Below, piece by piece: positions 50,773 to 58,998 of a stretch of DNA of 64,000 nt. The stretch's first letter is position 1, and the number at the start of each line of letters is the position of its first letter. A model generated the notes under the pieces. It made no database searches. It was given only the letters and a program-made list of their open reading frames with translations, and was not told where the DNA came from. The position numbers were made by a program, and so were the translations under genes. Source of the DNA: MB1-2 sp046566065 (GTDB taxonomy: Bacteria > Actinomycetota > CADDZG01 > WHSQ01); contig JBKHXK010000005.1 in NCBI GenBank assembly GCA_046566065.1, forward strand, positions 25,170 through 89,169, given 5' to 3'.

Positions 50773-51982
50773 GCTCTTCGATGAGAGCTTCGTAGGAGCC
50801 CGCCACCGCAGCGGGCGAGGCCCAACCTTCGACGAAGCTGCGACCGGAAGCCCCCATCCGTTCCTGCTCCTCGGGGGCGTCGAGCAGCCGCCGGATCGCT
50901 TTGGTCAGCGCCTCGGCGTCTTCCGGCGGGACGGCGATCCCTCCCTCCGAGCGCTCCACGAGACGCGCTACCTCGCTACCCGCGTCGACGCTCGCGATCA
51001 CCGGCCTGCCGGCCGCCATGATCGAGTAGGTCTTCGACGGGACGCTCGACCGCGCCAGCCCTCGCTTCAAGGGCACCAGATGCATGTCGGCCGAGCTCAA
51101 CACCTCCGGAAGTCGTTCGATCGGCTGCATGTCGACGAAGACCACGTTGGACATCCCCGAGGCCTTCCGGACCAGCTCGTCGCGCGCCGCCCCCTGCCCG
51201 TTGATCACGAAGACGAGGTCGGGCTCGTACGCCAAGGCACCGGCAGCCTCGAGCACGATGTCCAGCGATTGCGAGAGCCCGACGTTGCCTGCGTACATCA
51301 CCACGGTCTTGCCCTCGAGACCGAACTCCCGCCGATAGGAGTTGTTCTTGTCGGCCGGAGCGATCGCGTCCACGTCAACGAAGTTCGGGATCACCCGTAC
51401 CTTCGAAGGGTCCTTGGTCTTGGCTCGAACGTTGTCTTGCAGATCCTCGGAGAGGACGGTGACCGCGTCGGCGTGGTCGTAGCAGAACCGCTCCAGCCGA
51501 CGGGTGGCGGAGATCAGCGGGCCCTCGTCGAAAACGCCGAGCTCGACCGCGATGTCCGGATACACGTCCTGGATGTTGAAGACAAGAGGTCCCTTGCGAG
51601 CGCGGGCTATCGAGAGTCCCGTCAGACCGAGGGTCAGCGGGGGGGAGACCGCGATGACCCCGTCCACCGGCTCACCACGAGATCCGATGGCCGCCCCCAT
51701 GACGCTGAACCCCGCGAAGGCGGCGGCGCGATGGAACAGGGCGCGCTTGTCGGGGGCGGGGAACGGATGGAGGCGGGTGATGCGACCCCACGGAACGTCT
51801 TCGTGGCGGACCAGCTTGCCGGCGAAATCGTCTTCGACCGCATGGGTCCGGTACCACGGCAGTGACGTCACTACCTCGACCTCGTGGCCCCTCTTGGCGA
51901 GTTCTTCGACGATCCGCGTCCACACGGTGCCCGTGGGTGCTACGTCGGGGGCGAAATGCGGTGTGACGACTACGAGTTTCAT
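50753..51982 (-). CDS. Glycosyltransferase family 4 (WbuB-like)
   Basis: 409 residues. N-domain starts KLVVVTPHFAPDVAPTGTVWTRI and has VVTSLPWYRTHAV; C-domain has RVIPNFVDVDAIAP, VMYAGNVGLSQSLDIVLEAA, NGQGAARDEL, and SVPSKTYSIMAAGRPVIASVDAGSE. The KTYSIMAAGRPVIAS donor loop and GNVGLSQ are characteristic of WbuB-like fucosyl/N-acetylfucosaminyl-type transferases, which fits the GDP-fucose-synthase-like gene at 56.9 kb (inference). ATG overlaps the stop of the previous GT4 gene by four bases (ATGA). The last gene of a three-GT run. Confidence 0.88.
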   Translation of the reverse strand: MKLVVVTPHFAPDVAPTGTVWTRIVEELAKRGHEVEVVTSLPWYRTHAVEDDFAGKLVRHEDVPWGRITRLHPFPAPDKRALFHRAAAFAGFSVMGAAIGSRGEPVDGVIAVSPPLTLGLTGLSIARARKGPLVFNIQDVYPDIAVELGVFDEGPLISATRRLERFCYDHADAVTVLSEDLQDNVRAKTKDPSKVRVIPNFVDVDAIAPADKNNSYRREFGLEGKTVVMYAGNVGLSQSLDIVLEAAGALAYEPDLVFVINGQGAARDELVRKASGMSNVVFVDMQPIERLPEVLSSADMHLVPLKRGLARSSVPSKTYSIMAAGRPVIASVDAGSEVARLVERSEGGIAVPPEDAEALTKAIRRLLDAPEEQERMGASGRSFVEGWASPAAVAGSYEALIEELKGRRG

Positions 51983-53130
51983 AGCGTCGTCTGGAGGGCG
52001 TAGGTGTAGGAGTTCTCGAGGATCTCGGCGGAGCGGGTCCAAGCGAAGTCCTTCGCCCGTTCGTAACCCAGCTTGATCAGGCTGCCGCGTTCGTCCTCGT
52101 CCTCGAGCAGATGGCACATCGCGTTGCACCAGTCCTCGGGGTTGTCCGGAGACACCAGGCGCCCCGCGTCGGCCACCACCTCCGGAAGGGCGGTCGCGTT
52201 GGACGCGATCACCGGACAACCGCGTGCCATCGCTTCGAGGACGGGCGCGCCGAATCCCTCGAACCGGGATGCGAACGTCACCGCCGTTGCCTCCTGATAG
52301 AGCGCATCCAGGTCCCGCGCCGAGACGTAGCCCAGCATCTTGACCTGGCGCTCGATGTCGAGCCTCTTGACCTCTTCGAAGATCCGCTCCCGCATGTCCG
52401 CGGCCACCTTCCACTCCGCCCAGGCCTTGGCTCCGGTCAGGACCAGCGAAGCCGACGGATGGATCTTCAGCAGCCGGGCGAAGGCTTGCAGCAGTACGAG
52501 GTGGTTCTTGTGCGGATAGGTGGCAGCCGGATACAGGAAGAAGGGCCCCTCGATCTCGTAGCGCTCTTTGATGTCCGACGCATCCACCTTGTCCTCGCGA
52601 GGAGAGATGCCGTGCGGAACCGCGACCACCACGCTCGGGTCGATGTTCAGTCGTTCGATGACGGTCCTGCGCGTGAACTCGCTGGGTGTGAGGACGAGTC
52701 TGGCGTTCTCGGCCGACCGCGGCACCATCCGCCTCAGGTACACGAGCTTCGTCCGCGTGAAGTACTCGGGGTAGTAGAGGAATTGCAGGTCGTGGATCGT
52801 GAGCACGGGCCGCTCGGAAGGGAACAGAGGCAACACCCCACCGGCATGGTGAAGCAGATCGATCTTCTTGTTCCTCGACTGACGCGCAAGCCAGCTGTTC
52901 TCTCCCGCCACCCGGAACGATTTCCATTGTCCGGTCAGCGGCGCGTAAAGGGTCTCGAACTGGCTGGTGAGCTCCGGGTGGGCCGAGGCGAACTGGGGCA
53001 AGGCGAACAACACGTATTCCATAGAGGAGTCCCGTTCGGTCAGCCCGTGCAGCAGCCGCGTCGTGTAGGTCTCGGAGCCTCCGACGACGCCCGGGACCAT
53101 CCACAACAGGTTGATGCCGACCTTGCTCAT
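51979..53130 (-). CDS. Glycosyltransferase family 4
   Basis: 383-residue GT-B enzyme. VGINLLWMVPGVVGGSETYTTRLL is the N-terminal GGxE acceptor loop; VLTIHDLQFLYYPEYFT, LVLTPSEFTRRTVIERL, FFLYPAATYPHKNHLVLLQAF and SRFEGFGAPVLEAMARGCPVIAS form the rest of the conserved core. Linked at both ends by four-base ATGA overlaps to the other two GT4 genes. Donor and acceptor not predictable. Acts at the cytoplasmic face on a lipid-linked polysaccharide unit. Confidence 0.9.
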   Translation of the reverse strand: MSKVGINLLWMVPGVVGGSETYTTRLLHGLTERDSSMEYVLFALPQFASAHPELTSQFETLYAPLTGQWKSFRVAGENSWLARQSRNKKIDLLHHAGGVLPLFPSERPVLTIHDLQFLYYPEYFTRTKLVYLRRMVPRSAENARLVLTPSEFTRRTVIERLNIDPSVVVAVPHGISPREDKVDASDIKERYEIEGPFFLYPAATYPHKNHLVLLQAFARLLKIHPSASLVLTGAKAWAEWKVAADMRERIFEEVKRLDIERQVKMLGYVSARDLDALYQEATAVTFASRFEGFGAPVLEAMARGCPVIASNATALPEVVADAGRLVSPDNPEDWCNAMCHLLEDEDERGSLIKLGYERAKDFAWTRSAEILENSYTYALQTTL

Positions 53131-54236
53131 GCAGCTGCCTTTCGGTAGAGCTTCTCCAACGCTTGCGCGGTCGCGTGCCAGGTGTAGGTAGAGGCTCGTT
53201 CGCGCCCCGCCTCGCCGAGCTTCTCCGCAAGGCTGCCATCTTCGAGCACCGAACGCATGCCTTCCGCGATCGATGTCGTGTCGAGTGGGTCGACGAGAAC
53301 GCCGGCGGTGCCCACGATCTCCTCGGTCGACGTCCCTCGTGAGGTGATCACCGGGGTCCCTTGCGCCATGGCTTCGAGCACCGGGAATCCGAAGCCTTCC
53401 AGGAGGCTGGGGAAACAGAAAGCGCGCGCTGCTGCATATAGAGCGCCGAGGTCGTCATGCGGGACGAAGCCCAGTGGACGGACCCTGGCCCCCAGAGCGC
53501 GGACCTGGTCTTCGATGTCTTCGTTCCAGCCTTTGGGACCCGCGAGCGCCAACTGCAGGTCGGTGTCGAGGCTGCGGAAGGCCTCGAGTAGGCGCGGCAG
53601 GTTCTTGCGAGGCTCGATCGTTCCCGTCCACAGCACGAAGTCCCCGTTCAGGTCGTAGCGGTGCCGGACCGCCGCGACTGCTTGCTCGTCGACCGGCCGC
53701 GGCTCGACCCCCAGCGGTATGACGTGCAGCTTGTCCGGGGCGAAGCCGGCCTTCTCGCAGTCTCGCCGGGTGGCGTCCGACGGGCACATGACGTGGTCGG
53801 CCTCGGCCAAGGCGAGTTCCAAGCCGCGGCGGAAGAACCGCATGCCGCGGTTCGTGAAGTGGTCGGGCTCATGCAGGAAGGCGAGGTCGTGGACGGTCAT
53901 CACGACGGGGGCCGTGCGCGGGGGCATCGCCATAGTGGTCGCGTGGATCAGCGAGACCGTACCGGTGGCACTCTCGACCGAAGGCCGCCGCAGGCGATGC
54001 CACGATTCGTACAGGGCGGGGCGGGGGAGCGGCAGGTGCTTGATCTCGATCGGAGGGGTCCACGCGCTGGGGGCCGGGCTCCGGTGAGCCGCCGCGACGC
54101 CGACCACGTCGACGGTTCCCAGCTCCTTCAGGCCGCGAGCCATGCCGATGGCCGCCACGGCGGTCCCCCCGGGAACGCGATGCCAGCATTGCTCGAGGGT
54201 CATCGCGACCCGCAGGGATGAGATCGAGGTTGACAC
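53127..54236 (-). CDS. Glycosyltransferase family 4
   Basis: 369 residues. MTLEQCWHRVPGGTAVAAIGMARGL opens the N-domain; MTVHDLAFLHEPDHF, HVIPLGVEPRPV, LWTGTIEPRKNLPRLLEAF and SLLEGFGFPVLEAMAQGTPVITS are the family blocks. It resembles mannosyltransferase-type GT4 enzymes of actinobacterial polysaccharide clusters. GTG start has GGGAG nine bases before it; a downstream ATG is also possible. It is the promoter-proximal gene of the three-GT run, behind a terminator that follows the sigma factor gene. Confidence 0.9.
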   Translation of the reverse strand: MSTSISSLRVAMTLEQCWHRVPGGTAVAAIGMARGLKELGTVDVVGVAAAHRSPAPSAWTPPIEIKHLPLPRPALYESWHRLRRPSVESATGTVSLIHATTMAMPPRTAPVVMTVHDLAFLHEPDHFTNRGMRFFRRGLELALAEADHVMCPSDATRRDCEKAGFAPDKLHVIPLGVEPRPVDEQAVAAVRHRYDLNGDFVLWTGTIEPRKNLPRLLEAFRSLDTDLQLALAGPKGWNEDIEDQVRALGARVRPLGFVPHDDLGALYAAARAFCFPSLLEGFGFPVLEAMAQGTPVITSRGTSTEEIVGTAGVLVDPLDTTSIAEGMRSVLEDGSLAEKLGEAGRERASTYTWHATAQALEKLYRKAAA

Positions 54237-54257
54237 CGCGGGATTCTCCCACGGAGA

Positions 54258-54289
54258 GAAAAGCGTCCCCTGTGTGGCGGGCGCTTTTC
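54258..54289 (-). terminator. Intrinsic terminator after the sigma factor gene
   Basis: On the minus strand, GAAAAGCG pairs perfectly with CGCTTTTC and an inner CCC/GGG pairs too; the 3' arm supplies TTTTC. It begins three bases past the TAA stop. Confidence 0.7.
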
Positions 54290-54291
54290 GC

Positions 54292-55353
54292 TTAGTTCAG
54301 CAAGTTCTCCGCCGCCTCGACGAGAGGCCGCGTTGCCGTGGCCGCGTCGATAGGCGCCGGTGGGGGAGCCGGTGGTTGGGGGCTGCCGGGCGGCTCCACG
54401 GTCGGCGCGTCGCCGGGGTCCGGGGGCGTGATCTCCTCCGGATCCGCACTGATCGTGGCCGGGCTGCTCACCGGGACCTGCCCGCCGCCACCGAGGGGGA
54501 GGCTGGGAAGGGACGCATCGTCCTCGCCGACGGCCGGATCTTTCTGGGCTCGCTTCCGGCTCGACGTCTTGGAGGCTTCCCTCTCTCTGTCCGCGGCCTG
54601 TTCTCTGCGCGCCTCGGCCACCCGCTCGCTGAGCAGACCGCGCTCGAAGCTGCCGTATGCCTCGCCCGTAGCGCCTCCGACACCTAGCGTTGGACCGATC
54701 GCCGTCGCCGCGGGCCGTGCCGAGGCCTTCGGCGTCAACGCGGACGGTGTGACCAGAACACCGCCCGCGCCTAGGACCAGACAGAGCACGCACGAAGCGG
54801 TCGTTGCGGCGCCGTCTCTCAAGGCGAAGACCTTGTCGCCCAGCTCGAAGAGGCGCCGGGTGCGAAGTGCTACCAGGCCCGAAACCTTCTCGAGGATCGA
54901 CCGCAGCTTTCGCCGAGCGCGCATCCGCAGCATCTTCTGCGCCGGGGTAGCTGCGGAGGGACCGCCTCGCCGGAGCTCTTGCATCAACGCCGATCGATGG
55001 GCATCGCTCAGGTGCCCCATGGCGCGACGCACGCGGTCCAACTCGATCCGGGCCAGTCCGGTGGTCTCGACGTCATGCGGTGACTCCACTTCGGGAAGTA
55101 GCGCGACGACGTCATGACGAGGTGCTCGACGCGAACGGTCGCGGATCATGTTCAGAAGGATGGTGGAGGTGAGCGGCCAGAGCGCTTTCGATCCGTCGAT
55201 CGAATCCCACATCCCGAGCAGGCGCACGGCCGTCTCCTGCAACAGGTCTTCGTGGTCGGATGCCGGGATCCGCTTACGGGACAGGAAAGCCTTCGCTCGT
55301 CTCTCGAGCAAAGGCCATTGCGCTTCGAACTGCCGTTCAGCGTCCGGTGACAT
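54292..55353 (-). CDS. Sigma-70 family factor with a C-terminal membrane-spanning extension
   Basis: 353 residues. Residues 1-90 form sigma region 2: DLLQETAVRLLGMWDSIDG and ALWPLTSTILLNMIRDRSRR. Residues about 105-160 are a degenerate region 4 (RVRRAMGHLSDAHRSALMQEL and a basic helix MLRMRARRKLRSIL). After residue 165 there is a linker, one hydrophobic segment (TASCVLCLVLGAGGVLV, near 185-205) and a long tail rich in Arg/Glu then Pro/Gly/Ser. The tail would be extracytoplasmic, so the factor is probably membrane-tethered, with its own sensor or anti-sigma function built in (inference). GGGGAGGG precedes the ATG. No separate anti-sigma gene is adjacent. Confidence 0.8.
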   Translation of the reverse strand: MSPDAERQFEAQWPLLERRAKAFLSRKRIPASDHEDLLQETAVRLLGMWDSIDGSKALWPLTSTILLNMIRDRSRRAPRHDVVALLPEVESPHDVETTGLARIELDRVRRAMGHLSDAHRSALMQELRRGGPSAATPAQKMLRMRARRKLRSILEKVSGLVALRTRRLFELGDKVFALRDGAATTASCVLCLVLGAGGVLVTPSALTPKASARPAATAIGPTLGVGGATGEAYGSFERGLLSERVAEARREQAADREREASKTSSRKRAQKDPAVGEDDASLPSLPLGGGGQVPVSSPATISADPEEITPPDPGDAPTVEPPGSPQPPAPPPAPIDAATATRPLVEAAENLLN

Positions 55354-55423
55354 GTCGCCCTCCCCCCAGCAGCCGCCTCGGGGAGGGATCGTACCCAAAG
55401 CAGGGCAAGCCCGGCAAAAGGTC

Positions 55424-55462
55424 GGCACGGGACGGGGGTGCGGAGTCCCCCCATCCCGTGCC
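55424..55462 (-). terminator. Terminator hairpin after the beta-helix gene
   Basis: GGCACGGGA pairs with TCCCGTGCC (9 bp), with an inner GGGGG/CCCCC pair. On the minus strand it is followed by GACCTTTTGCC. It starts nine bases past the stop of the beta-helix gene and precedes the sigma factor gene. Confidence 0.65.
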
Positions 55463-55470
55463 CGGCGGGC

Positions 55471-56793
55471 TCACGAACGTTGCCGGGGCTGGTTCGCCAC
55501 GCTGTTGTCGTAGTAGACGGACTGTTGGACACCTCTGGTGCGAAGGTCGCTGATCCACCAGTGGACGTTTTTGGTCATCCGCGTGGCTCGGATGCCGAAC
55601 GTCATGTCGGTCACGCTGTTGGCCGTCAGGTAGATGTTGGCGAGGTCGACGTCTTGAAGGACGATCCCGCCGTCGAAGTTCGAGAATCTTTCGTCCAGGA
55701 CATCGCGGTCGGACCGGGGCTCGCCTACGACCGTGTTGTTGGCGATCTCCACCCGCGCGTCTTTCGCTCGTTGGATGCGGATCCCGTCCTTCCAGCCCCA
55801 GAGGACGTTGTCCCTCATCTCGCGGGTCAGCGTGATCTCGTTGTTGCGGATGTTCACCAGCCCGGTGTTCGTGCCCGTGTGTCGCTGGTCGTCGGCGTTG
55901 AAGACGTCCACCATGATCCCGGCACCGACGAGTCGGTTGTTCTCGAGATGGACCCGGGTCGAGTGGATGTGTGGGTCGTTGAGTCTCGGGTTCTCTTCGG
56001 AGGCCGCGGTGCGATCGTTGGCCACGTGCGCGGTGTCCGTGTAGAGGAGCGCGTGAGGACCTGTAGCCGTGATCTCGTTGTTCGTGACCCATACCTCGTG
56101 GAAGCGCTTCGTGTGGTCGACCTCGGGCATGTCGTGACCCTCGTGCCCCGCGCTCTGACCGTGATGGTGGCTGTCGGCGTCGAAGCTCGAGCCGTGGTGA
56201 TGTCCGTGGAGTCGCACCTCGACCCAGCCGTTGATCGTGTTGTTACGGAACTTCGAGCCGTGGAACCCGTCGAACTGCACCGACTTGTTGGAGAAGACCG
56301 TGCCGAAGGCCGAGGGGTTGCCCCTCACCACGTTGTTCTCGAAGACGCCGTCGAAGTGACGCAGTTGACCGACGATGCCGAACCGATTGTTCGCGATCAG
56401 CCCTCCGGTGGCGGCCCCGGTTCTCTTGATGTTCTGGTTGACGCGTAGGTCGCCAACCACGTTGTCGATCACGGTCACACCGGGGCCGTTCCAGTTGAGG
56501 ATCAGCTGATCCACGGTGTTGTTCGTGATCAGAACGTGCGCGCTCGTATCGCGGATGTCGATCCGAGGCAGATCCCATCCCGAGATCACATAGGGATCTC
56601 GGGCGGTCCCCGAACCCGACCGAACCCCGTTCGCCGGGTTGAACTGCTGGTCGGAAGAGATCCTGATGCTCTCCCGCTGGACCTGCCCGCTCGGGTCCGC
56701 CTGCGCGGGGGCCGCGTAGGTCGCCAGCAAGCTCAGAGCCAGGACCAGCGCACTCCAGAGCCTGGTCCGTTGAGCCGGTGACTTGTCCGCCAT
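55471..56793 (-). CDS. Secreted right-handed beta-helix protein with a His-rich insert
   Basis: 440 residues with a signal peptide (MADKSPAQRTRLWSALVLALSLLATYAAPAQA). The mature protein is built of parallel beta-helix rungs with N-rich turns: VLITNNTVDQLILNW, GLIANNRFGIVGQL, GVFENNVVRGN, VWVTNNEITATG, VHLENNRLVGAG, VNIRNNEITL and VEIANNTVVGE, the pattern of NosD-like, pectate-lyase-like surface proteins. Near residue 200 is a His cluster (HGHHHGSSFDADSHHHG, then GHEGHDMPEVDH). No catalytic residues of polysaccharide lyases are obvious. GAGGAGG precedes the ATG. It probably binds or modifies a polysaccharide outside the cell. Confidence 0.82.
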   Translation of the reverse strand: MADKSPAQRTRLWSALVLALSLLATYAAPAQADPSGQVQRESIRISSDQQFNPANGVRSGSGTARDPYVISGWDLPRIDIRDTSAHVLITNNTVDQLILNWNGPGVTVIDNVVGDLRVNQNIKRTGAATGGLIANNRFGIVGQLRHFDGVFENNVVRGNPSAFGTVFSNKSVQFDGFHGSKFRNNTINGWVEVRLHGHHHGSSFDADSHHHGQSAGHEGHDMPEVDHTKRFHEVWVTNNEITATGPHALLYTDTAHVANDRTAASEENPRLNDPHIHSTRVHLENNRLVGAGIMVDVFNADDQRHTGTNTGLVNIRNNEITLTREMRDNVLWGWKDGIRIQRAKDARVEIANNTVVGEPRSDRDVLDERFSNFDGGIVLQDVDLANIYLTANSVTDMTFGIRATRMTKNVHWWISDLRTRGVQQSVYYDNSVANQPRQRS

Positions 56794-56926
56794 CTCCGCC
56801 CTCCTCGAGTCCATCCGCTCGCCGTAAGCGAGCCTGCTTCGCTTGTCGTCAAAAGGTACGAATCGGGCGCGCTTCGGTAACGCCCGAGTCCTCAGCCCTC
56901 GAAGGGGCGCCGTCTACGATGGACAC

Positions 56927-57889
56927 ATGGATGGAGGGTGGAGCGGCAGAAAAGTCCTGGTCACCGGCGGGGCGGGCTTCCTGGGACGGGTCATCTGCCG
57001 CAAGCTGACCGAGCGAGGGGCCTCCGACATCTTCGTGCCCCGGAGCAAGGATTTCGACCTCACCCGCCCGGACGACGTCGAGAAGATGCTGGCCGAGGCC
57101 TCGCCGGACGTGATCGTCCACCTGGCCGCCCGCGTCGGCGGGATCGGGGCCAACATGGGCAACCCCGCCACGCTCTATCTCGCGAACCTGCTGATGGGCA
57201 CCTACATCATCGAGGAGGCCAGACGCCGCGAGGTCGACAAGACCGTCGTGATCGGCACGATCTGCGCCTACCCGAAGTACGCCGAGGTCCCCTTCAAGGA
57301 AGAGTCCTTGTGGGACGGTTACCCCGAGGAGACCAACGCTCCGTACGGGGTCGCCAAGAAAGCGTTGCTCGTGCATGCGCAGGCGAACAGGGAGCAATAC
57401 GGCCAGAACGTGGTCTACCTGCTCCCCACCAACCTGTACGGCCCAGGAGACAAGTTCAATGCCAAGGTGTCACATGTCATCCCCGCACTGATCAAGAAGT
57501 TCGTCGAGGCCAAGGAGCAGGGCGACCCGGAGGTCGAGGTGTGGGGAACGGGAAGCGCCACGCGCGAGTTCCTCTACGTCGAGGACGCCGCCGAGGGGAT
57601 CGTGCTCGGCTCCGAACGCTATGACGGGGGCGACCCGGTGAACCTGGGCTCGGGTCGGGAGGTTCCGATCAAGGAGCTGGCTGAGTTGATCAAAGAGCTG
57701 ACCGGTTTCAGCGGTGACATCGTGTGGGACCCGAGCAAGCCCGACGGGCAGCCGCGTCGCCGCGTGGACACCTCGAAAGCCAAGGAGTTCTTCGGGTTCG
57801 AAGCGCAGACCCCGCTGGAAGACGGGCTCCGCACGACCATCGACTGGTACGTGGAGAACCGGGAGGCGGCCGAAGCCGCGACCTTCTGA
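56927..57889 (+). CDS. fcl: GDP-L-fucose synthase-like NAD-dependent epimerase/reductase
   Basis: 320-residue extended SDR. NAD(P) loop VLVTGGAGFLGRVIC; IVHLAARVGGIGANMGNPA; the catalytic segment GTICAYPKYAEVPFKEESLW (with Cys where many SDRs have Ser/Thr), then NAPYGVAKKALL with Tyr-Lys. The LYGPGDKFNAKVSHVIPALIKKF segment, a REFLYVEDAAEGI block and the PDGQPRRRVDTSKA ending are typical of GDP-4-keto-6-deoxymannose epimerase/reductases. ATG chosen as the codon before the first beta strand. Overlaps the following GT4 gene by one base (TGATG). Fucose specificity is likely, not proven. Confidence 0.82.
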   Translation: MDGGWSGRKVLVTGGAGFLGRVICRKLTERGASDIFVPRSKDFDLTRPDDVEKMLAEASPDVIVHLAARVGGIGANMGNPATLYLANLLMGTYIIEEARRREVDKTVVIGTICAYPKYAEVPFKEESLWDGYPEETNAPYGVAKKALLVHAQANREQYGQNVVYLLPTNLYGPGDKFNAKVSHVIPALIKKFVEAKEQGDPEVEVWGTGSATREFLYVEDAAEGIVLGSERYDGGDPVNLGSGREVPIKELAELIKELTGFSGDIVWDPSKPDGQPRRRVDTSKAKEFFGFEAQTPLEDGLRTTIDWYVENREAAEAATF

Positions 57890-58953
57890 TGAAGGTCGCT
57901 CTCGATGCGGGCCCGGTCCTCGACTCTCCGACCGGGGTGGGTCGCTACACGGGCGAGCTCGTCCGCTGTCTGGAGACGCGGGGCGTGGTGGTCCGACGCT
58001 ACGCGGTCTCGCTCCGTGCGCCGACTACCCCCGAGATAGCTCGCTGGCGACTCCCTGCGTCCGCGCTACAGGAGCTATGGAGGCGGTTCGATCGCCCCAT
58101 CCCCTCCTCGTTGTTCGGCGATGCAGATGTCGTGCACGCCACGAACTTCGTACTGCCACCCACGGGGGGCAGACCGGGTGTGGTTACCGTGCACGACCTC
58201 TCGTTCCATCGCACAGACGTCTTCCCCGGCGGCGAACGCCTGCGCGAGTTGGTGCCCTGGTCCCTGCGACATGCCGCCGTGGTGGTGGTTCCAACGCAGG
58301 CCATCGCCGGTGAGGTGAGCGACAGGTACGCGTTCCCGGCCGATCGCATCGTGGTCACGCCCGAAGGCGTCTCTCCTCTCTTCTTCGGAGCGTCACCGCT
58401 ATCGGAGATGGCGCTCGGCAAGCTCGGCATCCCAGGTCCGTTCATCTTGGCGGCGGGAACGATCGAGCCCCGCAAGAACCTGCCGCTGTTGCTGCGCGCC
58501 TGGGATCGGATACGGGGTGATCTGCCGGGCTGGCGCCTGGTCATCGCCGGTCCCAGGGGGTGGGGGCCGGAGCTCCCCGAGACCCAAGGCGTCATCCTTC
58601 TCGGATACGTCGCAGACGAGACCTTGCCCGGGCTGATGGCCGCAGCCGAGATCTTCTGCTACCCGTCCGTCTACGAAGGCTTCGGGCTCCCGCCGTTGGA
58701 GGCGATGGCTGCCGGGACCGCTTGCGTGGTCGGGCGGTACTCGGCGGCTCCGGAGGTCCTCGGAGAGGGGGCCGTCTTGTTCGACCCTGCGGACGCCGAG
58801 GCGCTGGCTGGGGAGCTCGCCGTGCTCGCTGCGGATCGGGGCGCTCGGTCCTCGCTGGCTCTAACCGGGCGGGCGCATGCGGGCGGCTTCACCTGGGAGA
58901 AGACCGCCGCGGCGACCATCTCCGCCTACGAGAAGGCTCTGGCCGATACGTAG
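57889..58953 (+). CDS. Glycosyltransferase family 4
   Basis: 354 residues. KVALDAGPVLDSPTGVGRYTGELVRCL (GGVGRY-type loop), VTVHDLSFHRTDVFPGG, VVTPEGVSPLFFG, FILAAGTIEPRKNLPLLLRAW and SVYEGFGLPPLEAMAAGTACVVG are the GT-B core. The TIEPRKN segment is shared with the GT4 at 53.1 kb. It is translationally coupled to the GDP-fucose-synthase-like gene, so its donor could be GDP-fucose or a related GDP-sugar (inference). Confidence 0.9.
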   Translation: MKVALDAGPVLDSPTGVGRYTGELVRCLETRGVVVRRYAVSLRAPTTPEIARWRLPASALQELWRRFDRPIPSSLFGDADVVHATNFVLPPTGGRPGVVTVHDLSFHRTDVFPGGERLRELVPWSLRHAAVVVVPTQAIAGEVSDRYAFPADRIVVTPEGVSPLFFGASPLSEMALGKLGIPGPFILAAGTIEPRKNLPLLLRAWDRIRGDLPGWRLVIAGPRGWGPELPETQGVILLGYVADETLPGLMAAAEIFCYPSVYEGFGLPPLEAMAAGTACVVGRYSAAPEVLGEGAVLFDPADAEALAGELAVLAADRGARSSLALTGRAHAGGFTWEKTAAATISAYEKALADT

Positions 58954-58998
58954 ATCTGGGTATCCGGGAATGTCCGGATTCTGGTGCATCATGAAGCG

